Source: Gordonia polyisoprenivorans
GTDB taxonomy: Bacteria > Actinomycetota > Actinomycetes > Mycobacteriales > Mycobacteriaceae
Length of the DNA: 64,000 bases
Assembly (NCBI RefSeq): GCF_017654315.1
Contig: NZ_CP072203.1
Location: 4,278,001-4,342,000 of the forward strand
Direction of reading: 5' to 3'
Shown: positions 35,188-44,562 of the stretch, piece by piece
Numbering within the stretch: position 1 is the stretch's first letter
Layout: each line of letters starts with the position of its first letter
Made by a program: the position numbers and the translations under genes
The notes under the pieces: model-generated
Databases searched by the model: none
Seen by the model: the letters and a program-made list of their open reading frames with translations, nothing else
What the model was told of the DNA's origin: nothing

Positions 35188-37031
35188 CGGGCATCACCGT
35201 CCTGGGTCGGCACCGATCGAGACGACTGCTTCTGGGTCATCTGCGTCTGGGTCATCGACCCCAGTGTGTGCGTCTGTGCCGAGTGCGTGCCGACACTCTG
35301 CTGCTGCTGTTGCTGTTGGGTCTGCGCCACCAACGGATCCGGCGCGCTCTCGGCCGGTCGGGCCGCGGCGACACCGCTCTTGGTGACGACCTTGGCGCCG
35401 GCGAGCTCGCGCTCACCCTCGGAGCTGCGGGTTGCGAGCACCCAGGTGTCCTTCGATCCGCCGCCCTGGCTGGAGTTGACGACCAGCGATCCCTCCGGCA
35501 ATGCCACCCGGGTCAGCCCGCCGGGCAGCACCCACACCGATTCGCCGTCGTTGACCGCGAACGGACGCAGGTCGACGTGACGCGGGCTGAGGTTGTCTCC
35601 GGCCTTGGTCGGCACGGTCGACAACTGCACCACCGGCTGTGCGATCCATCCGCGCGGATCGTTGCGCACCTTACGGGCCAATGTGTCGAGTTCGGCCCGG
35701 GTCGCGTCGGGACCGAAGACGATTCCGTAACCACCCGATCCCTCAACGGGTTTCACCACCAGCTCGTCGATGCGATCGAGGACCTCCTCGCATTCCTCGG
35801 GAAGCCAGCACCGCAGCGTGTCGACATTGGCGATGATCGGTTTCTCGCCGAGGTAGTAGTCGATGATCTCCGGCACGTAGGTGTAGATCAACTTGTCGTC
35901 ACCGACGCCGTTGCCCACCGCCGACGAGATCACCACGTTGCCCGCGCGCGCCGCGTTGAGCAGACCGGCAACGCCGAGCATCGAATCCGGCCGGAACTGC
36001 ATCGGATCGAGGAAGTCGTCGTCGATGCGCCGGTAGATGACGTCGACACGCTGCTCGCCCTCGGTGGTGCGCATGTAGACGACGTTGTCGCGGCAGAACA
36101 GGTCACGGCCCTCGACGAGTTCGACGCCCATGAGCCGCGCGAGCAGCGAGTGCTCGAAGTAGGCCGAGTTGGCCACGCCCGGGGTGAGTACCACGATGTT
36201 CGGGTCGGCCTCATTGAAGGCCGCCGAGGCCCGCAGCGCCCGCAGCAGATGGCTCGGATAGTCGGCGACCGCGCGGACCTTGTGCGAGGAGAACAGATCC
36301 GGGAACACGCGCGCCATGGTGCGCCGGTTCTCCATCACGTACGACACACCCGACGGTGACCGCAGATTGTCCTCGAGTACCCGGAAATCGCCGTTGGCGT
36401 CGCGAATCAGGTCGATTCCGGCGACGTGGATCCGGACGCCGTTGGGCGGCCGGATGTTTGCGGCCTGCCGATGGAAGTGCTCACAGGAATGCACCAGCCG
36501 TTTGGGCAGAACCCCGTCGCGCAGGATCTCCTGCTCGCCGTAGACGTCGTCGAGAAACAACTCGAGCGCCTGTACGCGCTGGGTGATACCGGCTTCGAGC
36601 TTGGACCATTCCGACGCCGAAATCACCCGCGGCACAACGTCCAACGGGAACGGTCGTTCCTTGCCCGAGAGGGAGAAGGTGATGCCCTGGTCGATGAAGG
36701 CGCGGCCGAGCGCGTCGATACGGCCCTCGATGTCGGCGCGCTCGGATTCGGCCATGACCTTGAAGATCCCGCGGTAGGCCGACCGGACCTCACCCTGGTG
36801 GTCGAACATCTCGTCGTAGGCCCGGCCGAACGACTTGGCCACCTCATAGTCCGCGAAAATCCCTGTTTCCGTGGGCTTTACAGAGGTGGTGGCGGTCTTC
36901 GCCTTGCCCGCCCGCCCATTCGACGCCGGCTTGCCGTCCGGCTTCGCGGTCGACGAGCGATTCGCGGTCGTCTTCGCCGAAGAGGTCTTACGCGCCTTCT
37001 TCGCGGGCGTGTCCGTCGATGCAGGGCTCAT
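35184..37031 (-). CDS. Circularly permuted type 2 ATP-grasp protein
   Basis: The 615-residue protein has a Lys/Ala/Thr-rich N-terminal tail (residues 1-50). The core has FRVLEDNLRSPSGVSYVMEN and VVKPVEGSGGYGIVFGP, typical of the permuted ATP-grasp amidoligases. A Gln-rich C-terminal tail of about 60 residues contains seven consecutive Gln and TQTQMTQKQ. It probably ligates an amino acid or amine to a carboxylate; the substrate is unknown. First gene of the trio with alpha-E and transglutaminase. The tails are unusually long and disordered compared with the core family and may mediate contacts. Confidence 0.93.
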   Translation of the reverse strand: MSPASTDTPAKKARKTSSAKTTANRSSTAKPDGKPASNGRAGKAKTATTSVKPTETGIFADYEVAKSFGRAYDEMFDHQGEVRSAYRGIFKVMAESERADIEGRIDALGRAFIDQGITFSLSGKERPFPLDVVPRVISASEWSKLEAGITQRVQALELFLDDVYGEQEILRDGVLPKRLVHSCEHFHRQAANIRPPNGVRIHVAGIDLIRDANGDFRVLEDNLRSPSGVSYVMENRRTMARVFPDLFSSHKVRAVADYPSHLLRALRASAAFNEADPNIVVLTPGVANSAYFEHSLLARLMGVELVEGRDLFCRDNVVYMRTTEGEQRVDVIYRRIDDDFLDPMQFRPDSMLGVAGLLNAARAGNVVISSAVGNGVGDDKLIYTYVPEIIDYYLGEKPIIANVDTLRCWLPEECEEVLDRIDELVVKPVEGSGGYGIVFGPDATRAELDTLARKVRNDPRGWIAQPVVQLSTVPTKAGDNLSPRHVDLRPFAVNDGESVWVLPGGLTRVALPEGSLVVNSSQGGGSKDTWVLATRSSEGERELAGAKVVTKSGVAAARPAESAPDPLVAQTQQQQQQQSVGTHSAQTHTLGSMTQTQMTQKQSSRSVPTQDGDAR

Positions 37032-37124
37032 AACCTGACATGTTGCCTCAGATTCCGCGATTCGGCATGGTGGTCGGCGGACCCCGACGCCGCTGCCGGC
37101 CCGGGCGATCGGCCCAGGCGGGAC

Positions 37125-38270
37125 TCAGCCGCCGATCGTGCGCCGTAGGGCCAGGACCCGCCGGCGTGCGCGACGCACCAGATTCATCGCACGCGTTTGC
37201 GCAGCCGGGCGTGTCACCGGCATCGGCGACCGGATGATCATCTCGGCCAGCGTGTCGAGCGCCGCAGCGAGGACCTCGTCGGCGTGAGGTGCCGCCGCGG
37301 CGTCGTCGCGCTCGTGTGGTACCTGCAGGTCGTCGAGTGAGCCGACGACCGGATAGCCCGCGGATCGCAGCCCGGCGATCATCTCGGCGGACCGATCGGC
37401 GGCCCATGCCCGCTGTTCGGGTGACAAGCCGTGCGGAGCCCCGTCGGACCGGCCCGACATGATGTGGGCGACCACCTGTTCCTTGAGGACCCGCTCGTAT
37501 CGCTGCCAGTCCACGACGTCGGGCTGCAACCGGGTGTTGAGCTGTCGCAGCATCTCGGTCTGGGCCGCCGACAGTGACGTGTTGAGATTCGGGACCGGAA
37601 CGGTCAACGGCGTCGGGTCGACACCGAGCACCGACAGGAACCGTTCCCACAGTCCGTCGCCGACGCCACGGGTGCGCGGCACGGTCACCACGTGGACCCG
37701 CTCGGCGCCGACCACCTCCGCCCAGCGAGCCAGGATGCGCACATGGTCCTGGAATTCCCAGAAGGGCTCTTCCTCCGGCAGAGCGGCGGGCGCCCCGGCC
37801 ACGCCGCCCGGCGACGCCGCATGTGCCCGCACCGAGGTCACGAACTCGTCGAACGAGGCGCGCCGCTGGTTCTTGACGTTCTCCTGCCACACCGACGGCA
37901 ACTGACGCGCCAGATCTCGGACGGTCGCGATGACGTGGACCTCGTCGGCGAACGAGAGGTCCGCGACCAGGCGCCGCGCCTGATCGGCGGTGGCGGTGGC
38001 GAACAATTCGTGCGAAACCAGCGAGGTCTGGGGCCACGGCCGCATCTGCCCGACCATCGACGCCCAGGTCCGGGCATGGGCCGGATCGACCCAGTCGAGG
38101 TAGCGGTCCGGCTGCAGATGTGCCGCGGCGTGGAAGTGGTCGGAGATCTCGTTGCCCGGGTAGAGCAGACCCGACTCCTGCAGGGCGAGGTCCCGGTTGT
38201 GCCAGAGCCGGTCCTGCAGGTGCGTGGTGCCGGTCTTGGGCAACCCGATGTGGATGTAGACGACGGACAT
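37125..38270 (-). CDS. P-loop sulfotransferase-like protein
   Basis: The 381-residue protein begins MSVVYIHIGLPKTGTT. LPKTGTT (residues 10-16) is the PAPS 5'-phosphosulfate-binding loop of sulfotransferases. VIATVRDLARQLPSVWQE matches the 3'-phosphate loop with a conserved Arg and Ser. The C-terminal 60 residues end in a basic stretch (RRARRRVLALRR). It probably sulfates a carbohydrate or lipid. PAPS needs an APS kinase, and none is present in this window. The ATG at 38270 is chosen over the upstream frame to 38579, which has no homology and crosses the rpsT promoter region. Confidence 0.87.
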   Translation of the reverse strand: MSVVYIHIGLPKTGTTHLQDRLWHNRDLALQESGLLYPGNEISDHFHAAAHLQPDRYLDWVDPAHARTWASMVGQMRPWPQTSLVSHELFATATADQARRLVADLSFADEVHVIATVRDLARQLPSVWQENVKNQRRASFDEFVTSVRAHAASPGGVAGAPAALPEEEPFWEFQDHVRILARWAEVVGAERVHVVTVPRTRGVGDGLWERFLSVLGVDPTPLTVPVPNLNTSLSAAQTEMLRQLNTRLQPDVVDWQRYERVLKEQVVAHIMSGRSDGAPHGLSPEQRAWAADRSAEMIAGLRSAGYPVVGSLDDLQVPHERDDAAAAPHADEVLAAALDTLAEMIIRSPMPVTRPAAQTRAMNLVRRARRRVLALRRTIGG

Positions 38271-38605
38271 GATGATCGTCAGGATAGTGCCCGAAATCTC
38301 CGATGCCGCTGATGCGATGCTGGGTATCGGCTGGGGGGTCGGCTCATCGATGAGGCGGGCGGGAGAAGCGACGCACGCTCCTCGCCGTCGCGATTTTGGG
38401 GGCAGGTGTCCGGCTGGTAAACTCGATCGCTGTCGCAGTGTCGCCCGACCCCGACCATCGGAATCGGGTCCGGCCTGCTCGGGAGCGTCTGGAGATCCGG
38501 CCCGAGCCCGTCGGGGTTCGTCGGGTTCATCGCAACCCGACGAGACACGACCGCAAGTACGAACACCGAGCACGAACACGAACTACACAGACGAGGTACA
38601 CACGC
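38271..38605. promoter_or_regulatory. Intergenic region with candidate rpsT promoter and leader hairpin
   Basis: These 335 bases separate the divergent sulfotransferase and rpsT genes. A plausible plus-strand promoter is TTGGGG at 38396-38401, 16 bases, then TAAACT at 38418-38423, giving a leader of about 175 bases for rpsT. Within the leader CGTCGGGTT (38519-38527) pairs perfectly with AACCCGACG (38534-38542) over a 6-base loop. Such a structured leader may carry S20 autoregulation (inference). No ORF with support was found here. Confidence 0.45.
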
Positions 38606-38866
38606 GTGGCAAACATCAAGTCCCAGGTCAAGCGCAACCGCAGCAACGAGATCCGTCGGCAGCGCAACCAGTCGGTCAAGTCCTCCCTGCGCACCGCGAT
38701 CCGCGGTTTCCGTGAGGCCGTGGACGCCGGCGACAAGGACAAGGCCGGCGACCTGCTGGTGACCACCAGTCGCAAGCTCGACAAGGCCGCCAGCAAGGGC
38801 GTCATCCACGCCAACCAGGCCGCCAACAAGAAGTCGGCGATGGCGCTGGCTCTCAACAAACTCTGA
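38606..38866 (+). CDS. rpsT: 30S ribosomal protein S20
   Basis: The 86-residue basic protein has the S20 opening [15 protein letters not shown] and the helix [17 protein letters not shown]. The start is GTG at 38606, preceded by GAGG about nine bases upstream. The ORF continues upstream in frame, but that sequence has no S20 homology. It binds 16S rRNA helices in the body of the small subunit. It is monocistronic, convergent with holA and followed by a strong hairpin. Confidence 0.97.
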   Translation: MANIKSQVKRNRSNEIRRQRNQSVKSSLRTAIRGFREAVDAGDKDKAGDLLVTTSRKLDKAASKGVIHANQAANKKSAMALALNKL

Positions 38867-38976
38867 ATCGTCGGCAACCCTGACCGGCTGGCGGCATCGA
38901 ACCGCCGGCGGGCCCTCCCGACCGCGAGCGCCTGAAACGGCTGCTGCAGTCCGGAGAAATCGGACGCTGCTTCTGT

Positions 38977-39017
38977 ACTTCACCCCGGTGATCCCCACGC
39001 GGTCACCGGGGTGAAGT
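38977..39017. terminator. Strong bidirectional hairpin between rpsT and holA
   Basis: A perfect 15-bp stem (ACTTCACCCCGGTGA at 38977-38991 with its complement at 39003-39017) encloses an 11-base loop. It lies 110 bases after rpsT and 20 bases after the holA stop. There is no T-run on either side. The stem length and position between convergent genes make it the probable terminator for both. Confidence 0.75.
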
Positions 39018-39036
39018 GCGTGGGGCGCACCCGGTC

Positions 39037-40005
39037 CTAGCCCGCGCGCCGGCGACCCGCGGGTCGCAGCCCGGCGACCCGGGCGACCGCATCGGTCAAC
39101 GCGAAGTCCGCGTCGGCGGCCTGCCCCTTCACATCCCCGTTGAGGGCGGCGACGACCACCACTGCCTCGGCGATCGACTCCGAATCCCACGCCCGTCCCT
39201 GCGCCTGGGCGTTCTTCACCCGACGCGGCGACATCCCCAATTCGGCTGCCGCGGAGGCATCGACGTTCCCGAGCGCACGCACACGGGCGATCGCATGCAC
39301 CGCCTCGGCCAGGGCGTCGGCCAGCAGCACTCGCGGGACACCGTGGTGCAACGCCCACGCCAGCGACTCGAGTGCACCGGCACGGTCTCCGGCGACCGCC
39401 TTGTCGGCGACCTCGAAGCCACTGACCTCCGGGCGGCCCTGGTAGTACAGCCGCACCGATTCCTCGTCGACCTTGCCACCGGTATCGGCGACGAGTTGGC
39501 TGCACGCGGCCGCCAGTTCACGCAACTGGGCGCCGACGGATTCGACGATCACCTCCACCACATCGTTGGAGACCCGCACGCCCAGCGTCCGGAACTCGTT
39601 GCGGACGAATGTCATACGCTCCGACGGCCACCGCGGCGCGACACACTCGTGCACGGTGGCGTCAGCCTTGCGGAGATCGGCGGCGAGCGATTTCGCGCGG
39701 CCGCCACCCGTGTGTACCACCAGCAGCGTGACGCCCTCGGGCAACTCCCGTGCGGTCTCGGAGATCAGCGCCGCCGGCTGCTTACCGGCATCGGCGGCCG
39801 ACTCGACGACCACCACCCGCTCGTCGGCGAACAACGACGGGCTCAGCAATTCGGCGAGTTCGGGGCCGGTGACGTCACCGGCACGCACCCTGGTCACCGG
39901 GACGTCGGTCCCGGTGGCCGCCGACCGCTGCGCCACCACATCGTCGATGACACGGCCGGTGAGGAAGTCGTCGTCCCCCAGGAGCAGATGCAGACGTTCG
40001 GTCAC
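39037..40005 (-). CDS. holA: DNA polymerase III subunit delta
   Basis: The 322-residue protein opens with LHLLLGDDDFLTGRVIDDV, the clamp-loader delta signature. It has the segments VVVVESAADAGK and VTLLVVHTGGGRAKSL and the helical C-terminal domain (WALHHGVPRVLLADALAEA). Delta opens the beta clamp. The GTG at 40005 overlaps the comEC stop (GTGA); an upstream in-frame ATG at 40014 is less likely. The comEA-comEC-holA order is common in actinobacteria. Confidence 0.95.
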   Translation of the reverse strand: MTERLHLLLGDDDFLTGRVIDDVVAQRSAATGTDVPVTRVRAGDVTGPELAELLSPSLFADERVVVVESAADAGKQPAALISETARELPEGVTLLVVHTGGGRAKSLAADLRKADATVHECVAPRWPSERMTFVRNEFRTLGVRVSNDVVEVIVESVGAQLRELAAACSQLVADTGGKVDEESVRLYYQGRPEVSGFEVADKAVAGDRAGALESLAWALHHGVPRVLLADALAEAVHAIARVRALGNVDASAAAELGMSPRRVKNAQAQGRAWDSESIAEAVVVVAALNGDVKGQAADADFALTDAVARVAGLRPAGRRRAG

Positions 40006-41540
40006 GGGCCCCATCGTGCCAGACCCCGCCGACACCGGAGCACCGCGATCCGCACCGCGTCGGCGTCGATGCGCCGGAGAACCTCCGCGACGGCGACGAT
40101 CACGGCCGAGCACGTCAACGACACCATCACCCCGGGCCAGCCCTCCGGTATCGCGATCACCGCCCATCGCCACGACCCGAGGCGATCGGCGCACGTGATC
40201 ATCCACCACACCTCGGGTGCCATCGCGCGGATCATCAACTCCGAGAACATCATCGGCACGCCATCGGTCCCTCCGGCCGCCCCGATCAGCGCTGCCGCGG
40301 TGCCGACGATCCCGACGACGGCCACCACCGGCGCGACCGCCACATTCGCCACCACCGTCACCAGGCTGAGGGTGCCCGACAGGTACGCGATCATCGGGGA
40401 GGTGGTCACCGCGGCGGCAACCGCCATCGCCGTCACCTCGGCGATCCCGGCGGGCACCCGAACGGCCCGCAGCGCATCCCGGATACCGGGGGCGACCATC
40501 ACGAGGCCCGCCGTGGCCACGACCGACAGCACAAATCCCGGTTCTCGGGCCAGCTCCGGCCACCACAACACACCCCCGATGACGGCCGCGCCGAGCGCCG
40601 GCAACGCCTGCGAACGCCGCGAGCTCAGCAATGCCAGCAGGCCCACCCCGCCCATCATCGCCGCGCGCAGCACGCTCGGCGACGGCCGCACGAGGATGAC
40701 GAAGCCGATGATCGTCAGGGCACCGGCGACGACCACCACCTTCGGTGACGCGCCGGCCAACCGGAACGCGAAGATCACCGCACCGCACACCACCGCGAAG
40801 TTGGCCCCGGAGACCGCGGTCAGGTGGAGCAGACCGGCGGCCCGGAAGTCGTCGCGGACCTCCGAGGACAGCGCGCTCTCGTCGCCGAGGACCAACCCCG
40901 GGAACAATCCCGATGCCTCCGGCGACAGCGCCCGTGCGGCGCTGCGCTGCAACCGTTCCCGGATGTGGCCGGCGAACCGCTGGTGCGGTGGGGGCCGGCC
41001 CAGCAGCGTCGGCGCGCCCGACGTGGTCAACCGCGCGACGACGAGCTCTCCCGGTGGCGGCGGACGCACCGTCACCAGGACGCGAACACGTTGCCCCGGA
41101 AGCACACCCGCCCACGACTGCATCCGGCCGACGAGTTCGGCCGGAGCTGAGGTCACCGATCGCCGTGCGACGGCGTCGATCTCGACCCGGGCCCGCACCA
41201 TGCCTGCCGCGGCGGGTCCGAACGCCACCGGATCCTCACGCAGCGTCAGCCACATCGTGACCTTGCCACGCATCTCGTGCACCGGATGACGGTCACGGGT
41301 TTCCAGCCGCAACGCCATCGCCGTCGCGCACGTGGCGGCGAGCACCGCACACACCACCGCCGGGCCGGCGATCTCCCATCGCAGGCGCCGTGTCCGCCAC
41401 ATCAGCACGACGACGACCGCGACAACCGTCGAGGACACCGCGATCATCACCGCCACCTGCACCGTGGCGCCGAGGCATACCGCGGTGATGATCCACACCG
41501 CCACCGCCGGCGACAGCAGGCGCAGATCCTGATCACGCAT
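40002..41540 (-). CDS. comEC: ComEC/Rec2-family membrane protein without nuclease domain
   Basis: The 512-residue protein has about ten membrane segments and the Competence domain core: LVLGDESALSSEVRDDFRAAGLLHL-type motif, then LTAVSGANFAVV. An OB-like region precedes it (residues 90-200). The C-terminal metallo-beta-lactamase domain of Bacillus ComEC is absent, as in many actinobacteria, so any DNA degradation would need a separate protein. ComEC forms the DNA uptake channel in competent bacteria. Natural competence in this group is not established. The ATG at 41540 abuts the comEA stop. Confidence 0.92.
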   Translation of the reverse strand: MRDQDLRLLSPAVAVWIITAVCLGATVQVAVMIAVSSTVVAVVVVLMWRTRRLRWEIAGPAVVCAVLAATCATAMALRLETRDRHPVHEMRGKVTMWLTLREDPVAFGPAAAGMVRARVEIDAVARRSVTSAPAELVGRMQSWAGVLPGQRVRVLVTVRPPPPGELVVARLTTSGAPTLLGRPPPHQRFAGHIRERLQRSAARALSPEASGLFPGLVLGDESALSSEVRDDFRAAGLLHLTAVSGANFAVVCGAVIFAFRLAGASPKVVVVAGALTIIGFVILVRPSPSVLRAAMMGGVGLLALLSSRRSQALPALGAAVIGGVLWWPELAREPGFVLSVVATAGLVMVAPGIRDALRAVRVPAGIAEVTAMAVAAAVTTSPMIAYLSGTLSLVTVVANVAVAPVVAVVGIVGTAAALIGAAGGTDGVPMMFSELMIRAMAPEVWWMITCADRLGSWRWAVIAIPEGWPGVMVSLTCSAVIVAVAEVLRRIDADAVRIAVLRCRRGLARWGP

Positions 41541-42716
41541 TCACACCGTCACCAGTCCGCGCAGCTTGGCCAGCCGCGACGGCCCGATGCCGTCGACCTC
41601 GCCGAGCTGCTCGACGGAGCTGAAAGTGCCGTTGCGCGTGCGGTAGTCGATGATCGCCTGCGCGGTGACCGGGCCGACACCGGGTAGTGCGTCGAGTTCG
41701 GACTCCGATGCGGTGTTCAGATTGACCGGACCGCCCGCGTTCCCGGCGGCGCCGGCGGCCGGGGACGACGCGCCCGCACCTGTCGAGGCCTGTCCTGCGG
41801 TGGCACCGGTCCCCGACGGTACCGCGGTGCCGGCGGCGGTGGATGTGCCTGCCGAGGGCACGACCGCGCTGCGCAATGCGAGCCTGCCCTCCTGGGCCGC
41901 GTAGCCCACGAGGATCTGGTCGCCGTCGCGAACAGGTTGCGCCAGATTCAACGACACCGTGTCGGCGCCCTCCCGCGTGCCACCGGCGGCGGCGAGTGCG
42001 TCGGCGATCCGGGCGTCGCTGCGGAGCCGGACCAGACCTGGCCGGTGGACCAGTCCGACGACGCTGACGACCACCTCGGGAGTGGCGACGGGCGGCTGCC
42101 CCGTGTCCGAGGCGGATGCGCGCGACGGCGCGGATACGGCATCCGAGGGGTTCGACGACGTGGCCGGCCCGCCCGGTGCGCCGAAGTCCACCGCGGGTGC
42201 CGCCCCGGAATCGCCGAACAGGCCGAATCCGGCGATCACACATGCCACGACGCCGACGAGAATGATGGCGATCGCGGCCGGCGGGGCGACGGCGAAGCGA
42301 CGACGCGGACGGTCGTCGAGTCCGTCCTCGATGTCGTCGTCGGGATCGGGGACGAGGTCCTCATCGGGATACCGATCACCGTCACCCGGACGACGGTTGG
42401 CGGCACCGGCGTGAGCAGCGCCGTCGGAGTTCGGGTAGGCCGGGGCGGGATCGGTGGCGATCGGATCGAGCCAACCCGGCAGTGCCACCGCACCCCACCC
42501 GTCGTCGACCGCGGTCCGCGTCGGTGACGTGTCGACCTCCGGGTTCTCGGAGGTATCACGTTGCGGCGCAACATCATCGGGTTCGACAGCAGGAGCAAGC
42601 GCACCACCGCTCACGCGCTCGAGCCCGGAGAGTCGGTCGAGTGCCGAACGACGCCGGGAGCGGGCGTGGGAGTCCTCGACGCCGGCCCGACGCGGTGTTC
42701 GTGACGTGTCACTCAT
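41541..42716 (-). CDS. comEA: ComEA-type DNA-binding membrane protein
   Basis: The 391-residue protein has a long acidic, disordered cytoplasmic part (residues 1-130) and one membrane helix (AIAIILVGVVACVIAGFGLF). A SLBB-like domain follows (VVSVVGLVHRPGLVRL), then a Gly/Ala/Ser-rich linker and a C-terminal helix-hairpin-helix pair (VNLNTASESELDALPGVGP and LGEVDGIGPSRLAKLRGL). ComEA binds double-stranded DNA at the cell surface. The ATG at 42716 (MSDTSRTPRRAG) is preferred over the frame-start eight codons upstream. The N-terminal extension is much longer than in Bacillus ComEA. Confidence 0.92.
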   Translation of the reverse strand: MSDTSRTPRRAGVEDSHARSRRRSALDRLSGLERVSGGALAPAVEPDDVAPQRDTSENPEVDTSPTRTAVDDGWGAVALPGWLDPIATDPAPAYPNSDGAAHAGAANRRPGDGDRYPDEDLVPDPDDDIEDGLDDRPRRRFAVAPPAAIAIILVGVVACVIAGFGLFGDSGAAPAVDFGAPGGPATSSNPSDAVSAPSRASASDTGQPPVATPEVVVSVVGLVHRPGLVRLRSDARIADALAAAGGTREGADTVSLNLAQPVRDGDQILVGYAAQEGRLALRSAVVPSAGTSTAAGTAVPSGTGATAGQASTGAGASSPAAGAAGNAGGPVNLNTASESELDALPGVGPVTAQAIIDYRTRNGTFSSVEQLGEVDGIGPSRLAKLRGLVTV

Positions 42717-42827
42717 GGCGGCGAGCCTAAGTCGATTCACAGCCCCTGAGGTCGCCTGCGCCGTCGTCGCCGGCGATCTGTGCAGTGTCGCGGATCTGTG
42801 GACTGCGGATCGGGAAAAGCCGGCGGG

Positions 42828-43691
42828 TCAGTCGACCTGGTCTGCACCCTCGATCGGATCCAGATGGGTGGTCACCGTCAGGCCGAGTGCGCCCGGTCCG
42901 ATGTGACTACCGAGGATCGGACCGAGGTCGACGGTCAGTGCAGAGGTCACCACACGCAGACGTTCGCGGACGGCAATGACGAGATCGTGTGCGGCGTCCG
43001 GGATCTGGCAGTGTTGCACGCCCAGCGTCACCGCCCGGCCGTCGGCAAATTCGACTGCCGTGTCGGTCATCTTCGCCACCGCCCGCGAAAACGTCCGTTG
43101 CCGCTCACGCAAGGTGAGGATGCCATCGTCGATGGCGAGGATGGGTTTGATCGACAACGCCGACCCGAGGAGTTTGCCCGCCGCACTGATCCGGCCGCTG
43201 TTGCGCAGGTTGTCCAGACTCTGCACGCAGATCAGTGATTCGGCGGTGGAGGCCTGCCGGATCGCCGACTCGTACACCCGGTCACGGTCGGCGCCGGCGG
43301 CCGCAGCCTGCGCGGCGGCGATCGCGGCGAAGCCCAGACCCAGCCCCACCGAGCGGCTGTCGACGACCCTGATCAACCCGGGATGGTTCTCGGCGGCCAG
43401 CCGCGCGGCACCCCACGTCCCCGACAGGCGCCGCGACATCATCACCGCGACCACCCCGGCACCGTCGCTCGCCGCCACCGCGGCATCGAATGCCGCGGCG
43501 AGTTCCTGCGGATTGGCACCCGAGGTCGTCACACCCGATCGGGTGATCAGATCGTCGGGGATGTCGTCGATGCCCTCGCGGTAGTCGATACCGTCGAGCG
43601 CGAGGTGCAGCGGGACCACCGAGATCCGGTAGTACTCGGCGATCGCAGCTGGGAGGCGGGCCGAGGAATCGGTGACGACGACGACAGGCAC
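42828..43691 (-). CDS. DegV-family fatty-acid-binding protein
   Basis: The 287-residue protein begins MPVVVVTDSSARLP, the DegV signature, and has the Ser/Thr-rich ligand site MMSRRLSGTWGAARLAAE and DSRSVGLGLGF. DegV (FakB-type) proteins bind a fatty acid and present it to the kinase FakA. A FakA-like DAK-domain gene lies 12 kb away at 55990. The position before octT-gpgP matches the mycobacterial order. The start ATG at 43691 is clear. Confidence 0.93.
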   Translation of the reverse strand: MPVVVVTDSSARLPAAIAEYYRISVVPLHLALDGIDYREGIDDIPDDLITRSGVTTSGANPQELAAAFDAAVAASDGAGVVAVMMSRRLSGTWGAARLAAENHPGLIRVVDSRSVGLGLGFAAIAAAQAAAAGADRDRVYESAIRQASTAESLICVQSLDNLRNSGRISAAGKLLGSALSIKPILAIDDGILTLRERQRTFSRAVAKMTDTAVEFADGRAVTLGVQHCQIPDAAHDLVIAVRERLRVVTSALTVDLGPILGSHIGPGALGLTVTTHLDPIEGADQVD

Positions 43692-43737
43692 GGGTCTACG
43701 TTAGCCGTTGCATCCGGGCGTCCCACGCCGGTGCGGG

Positions 43738-44562
43738 TCACTCCGGGTGCGCTCGGCCACCGTGCTCCGTGTTCGTCAGGATCGGGTCGAGGACCCCGGC
43801 GACCGCATCGGCGATCTGCCGGTGACAGTCGAACCCCCAGTGAATCCCGTCCGGGTTCATCTCCGCGGCGGAGTCGGCGAAGTGGGCCCGGGTGATCGAG
43901 TAGAACTCGACGGTCGGCAGCCCCGCCGACGATGCCCACTGTTGCATGGCCGCCGTCGTCGGGATACGACCGGAATGGACATTCCCGTAGTAGGGACTGC
44001 GGTGTGTCGGCGGCAGGCACACCACGATGGGCAGATCGGGCCGCAGTCGGGTGAGCGCGTCGACCACCTTGTCCAGATGCTCGACGGTCACTTTCGGCGG
44101 GAGCGCCACCGGCCAGCCGAGACGCGACGCGCGTGGCTGCCACCACTGGTATCCGCTGCGCACCACCTGCCGCAGGCGCGGTGGACGTAGGTACCGGATC
44201 TGTTCGCGCAGGGCTGTCGGCAGCGGCGACGGCAGGCTGTCCATGCCGCCGATCGCCAGCACGACCGCACGCGCCGACGGCACCGCCGACCAGATGTTGG
44301 GATCCTGGGTCAGCGCCCACCACACGTCACGGCTGGTCCACCCGACCCGGCCGAACAGCCGCGTCGACAGGCCGACGTGTGCGCCGAGACGGTTCGGCCA
44401 GATCCGCGGATCGTCGGCGGGCAGGCCGCCGCCGGGACCGTAGTACGCGAGGGAGTCCGACAGTACGAGCAGGCAACCGTCGGTGCCCGCGGCCGGTATG
44501 GGATCGGGCCCCGCGGGATCAGGCCCCGCGGATTCGGGCCCCGCGGGATCGGGCACGGTCAC
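43738..44562 (-). CDS. octT: SGNH acyltransferase of methylglucose lipopolysaccharide synthesis (OctT-like)
   Basis: The 274-residue protein begins at GTG 44562 (GTGA overlap with gpgP). After a short AGPDPAGPDP-type repeat of about 25 residues comes the GDSL-like block LVLSDSLAYYG with Ser37. The C-terminal Asp/His pair is in MNPDGIHWGFDCHRQ. The mycobacterial gene in this position encodes OctT, which octanoylates early diglucosylglycerate intermediates. The neighbouring gpgP supports this. Chain-length specificity is inferred from homology of position. The longer frame to 44694 lies in gpgP and was rejected. Confidence 0.85.
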   Translation of the reverse strand: MTVPDPAGPESAGPDPAGPDPIPAAGTDGCLLVLSDSLAYYGPGGGLPADDPRIWPNRLGAHVGLSTRLFGRVGWTSRDVWWALTQDPNIWSAVPSARAVVLAIGGMDSLPSPLPTALREQIRYLRPPRLRQVVRSGYQWWQPRASRLGWPVALPPKVTVEHLDKVVDALTRLRPDLPIVVCLPPTHRSPYYGNVHSGRIPTTAAMQQWASSAGLPTVEFYSITRAHFADSAAEMNPDGIHWGFDCHRQIADAVAGVLDPILTNTEHGGRAHPE

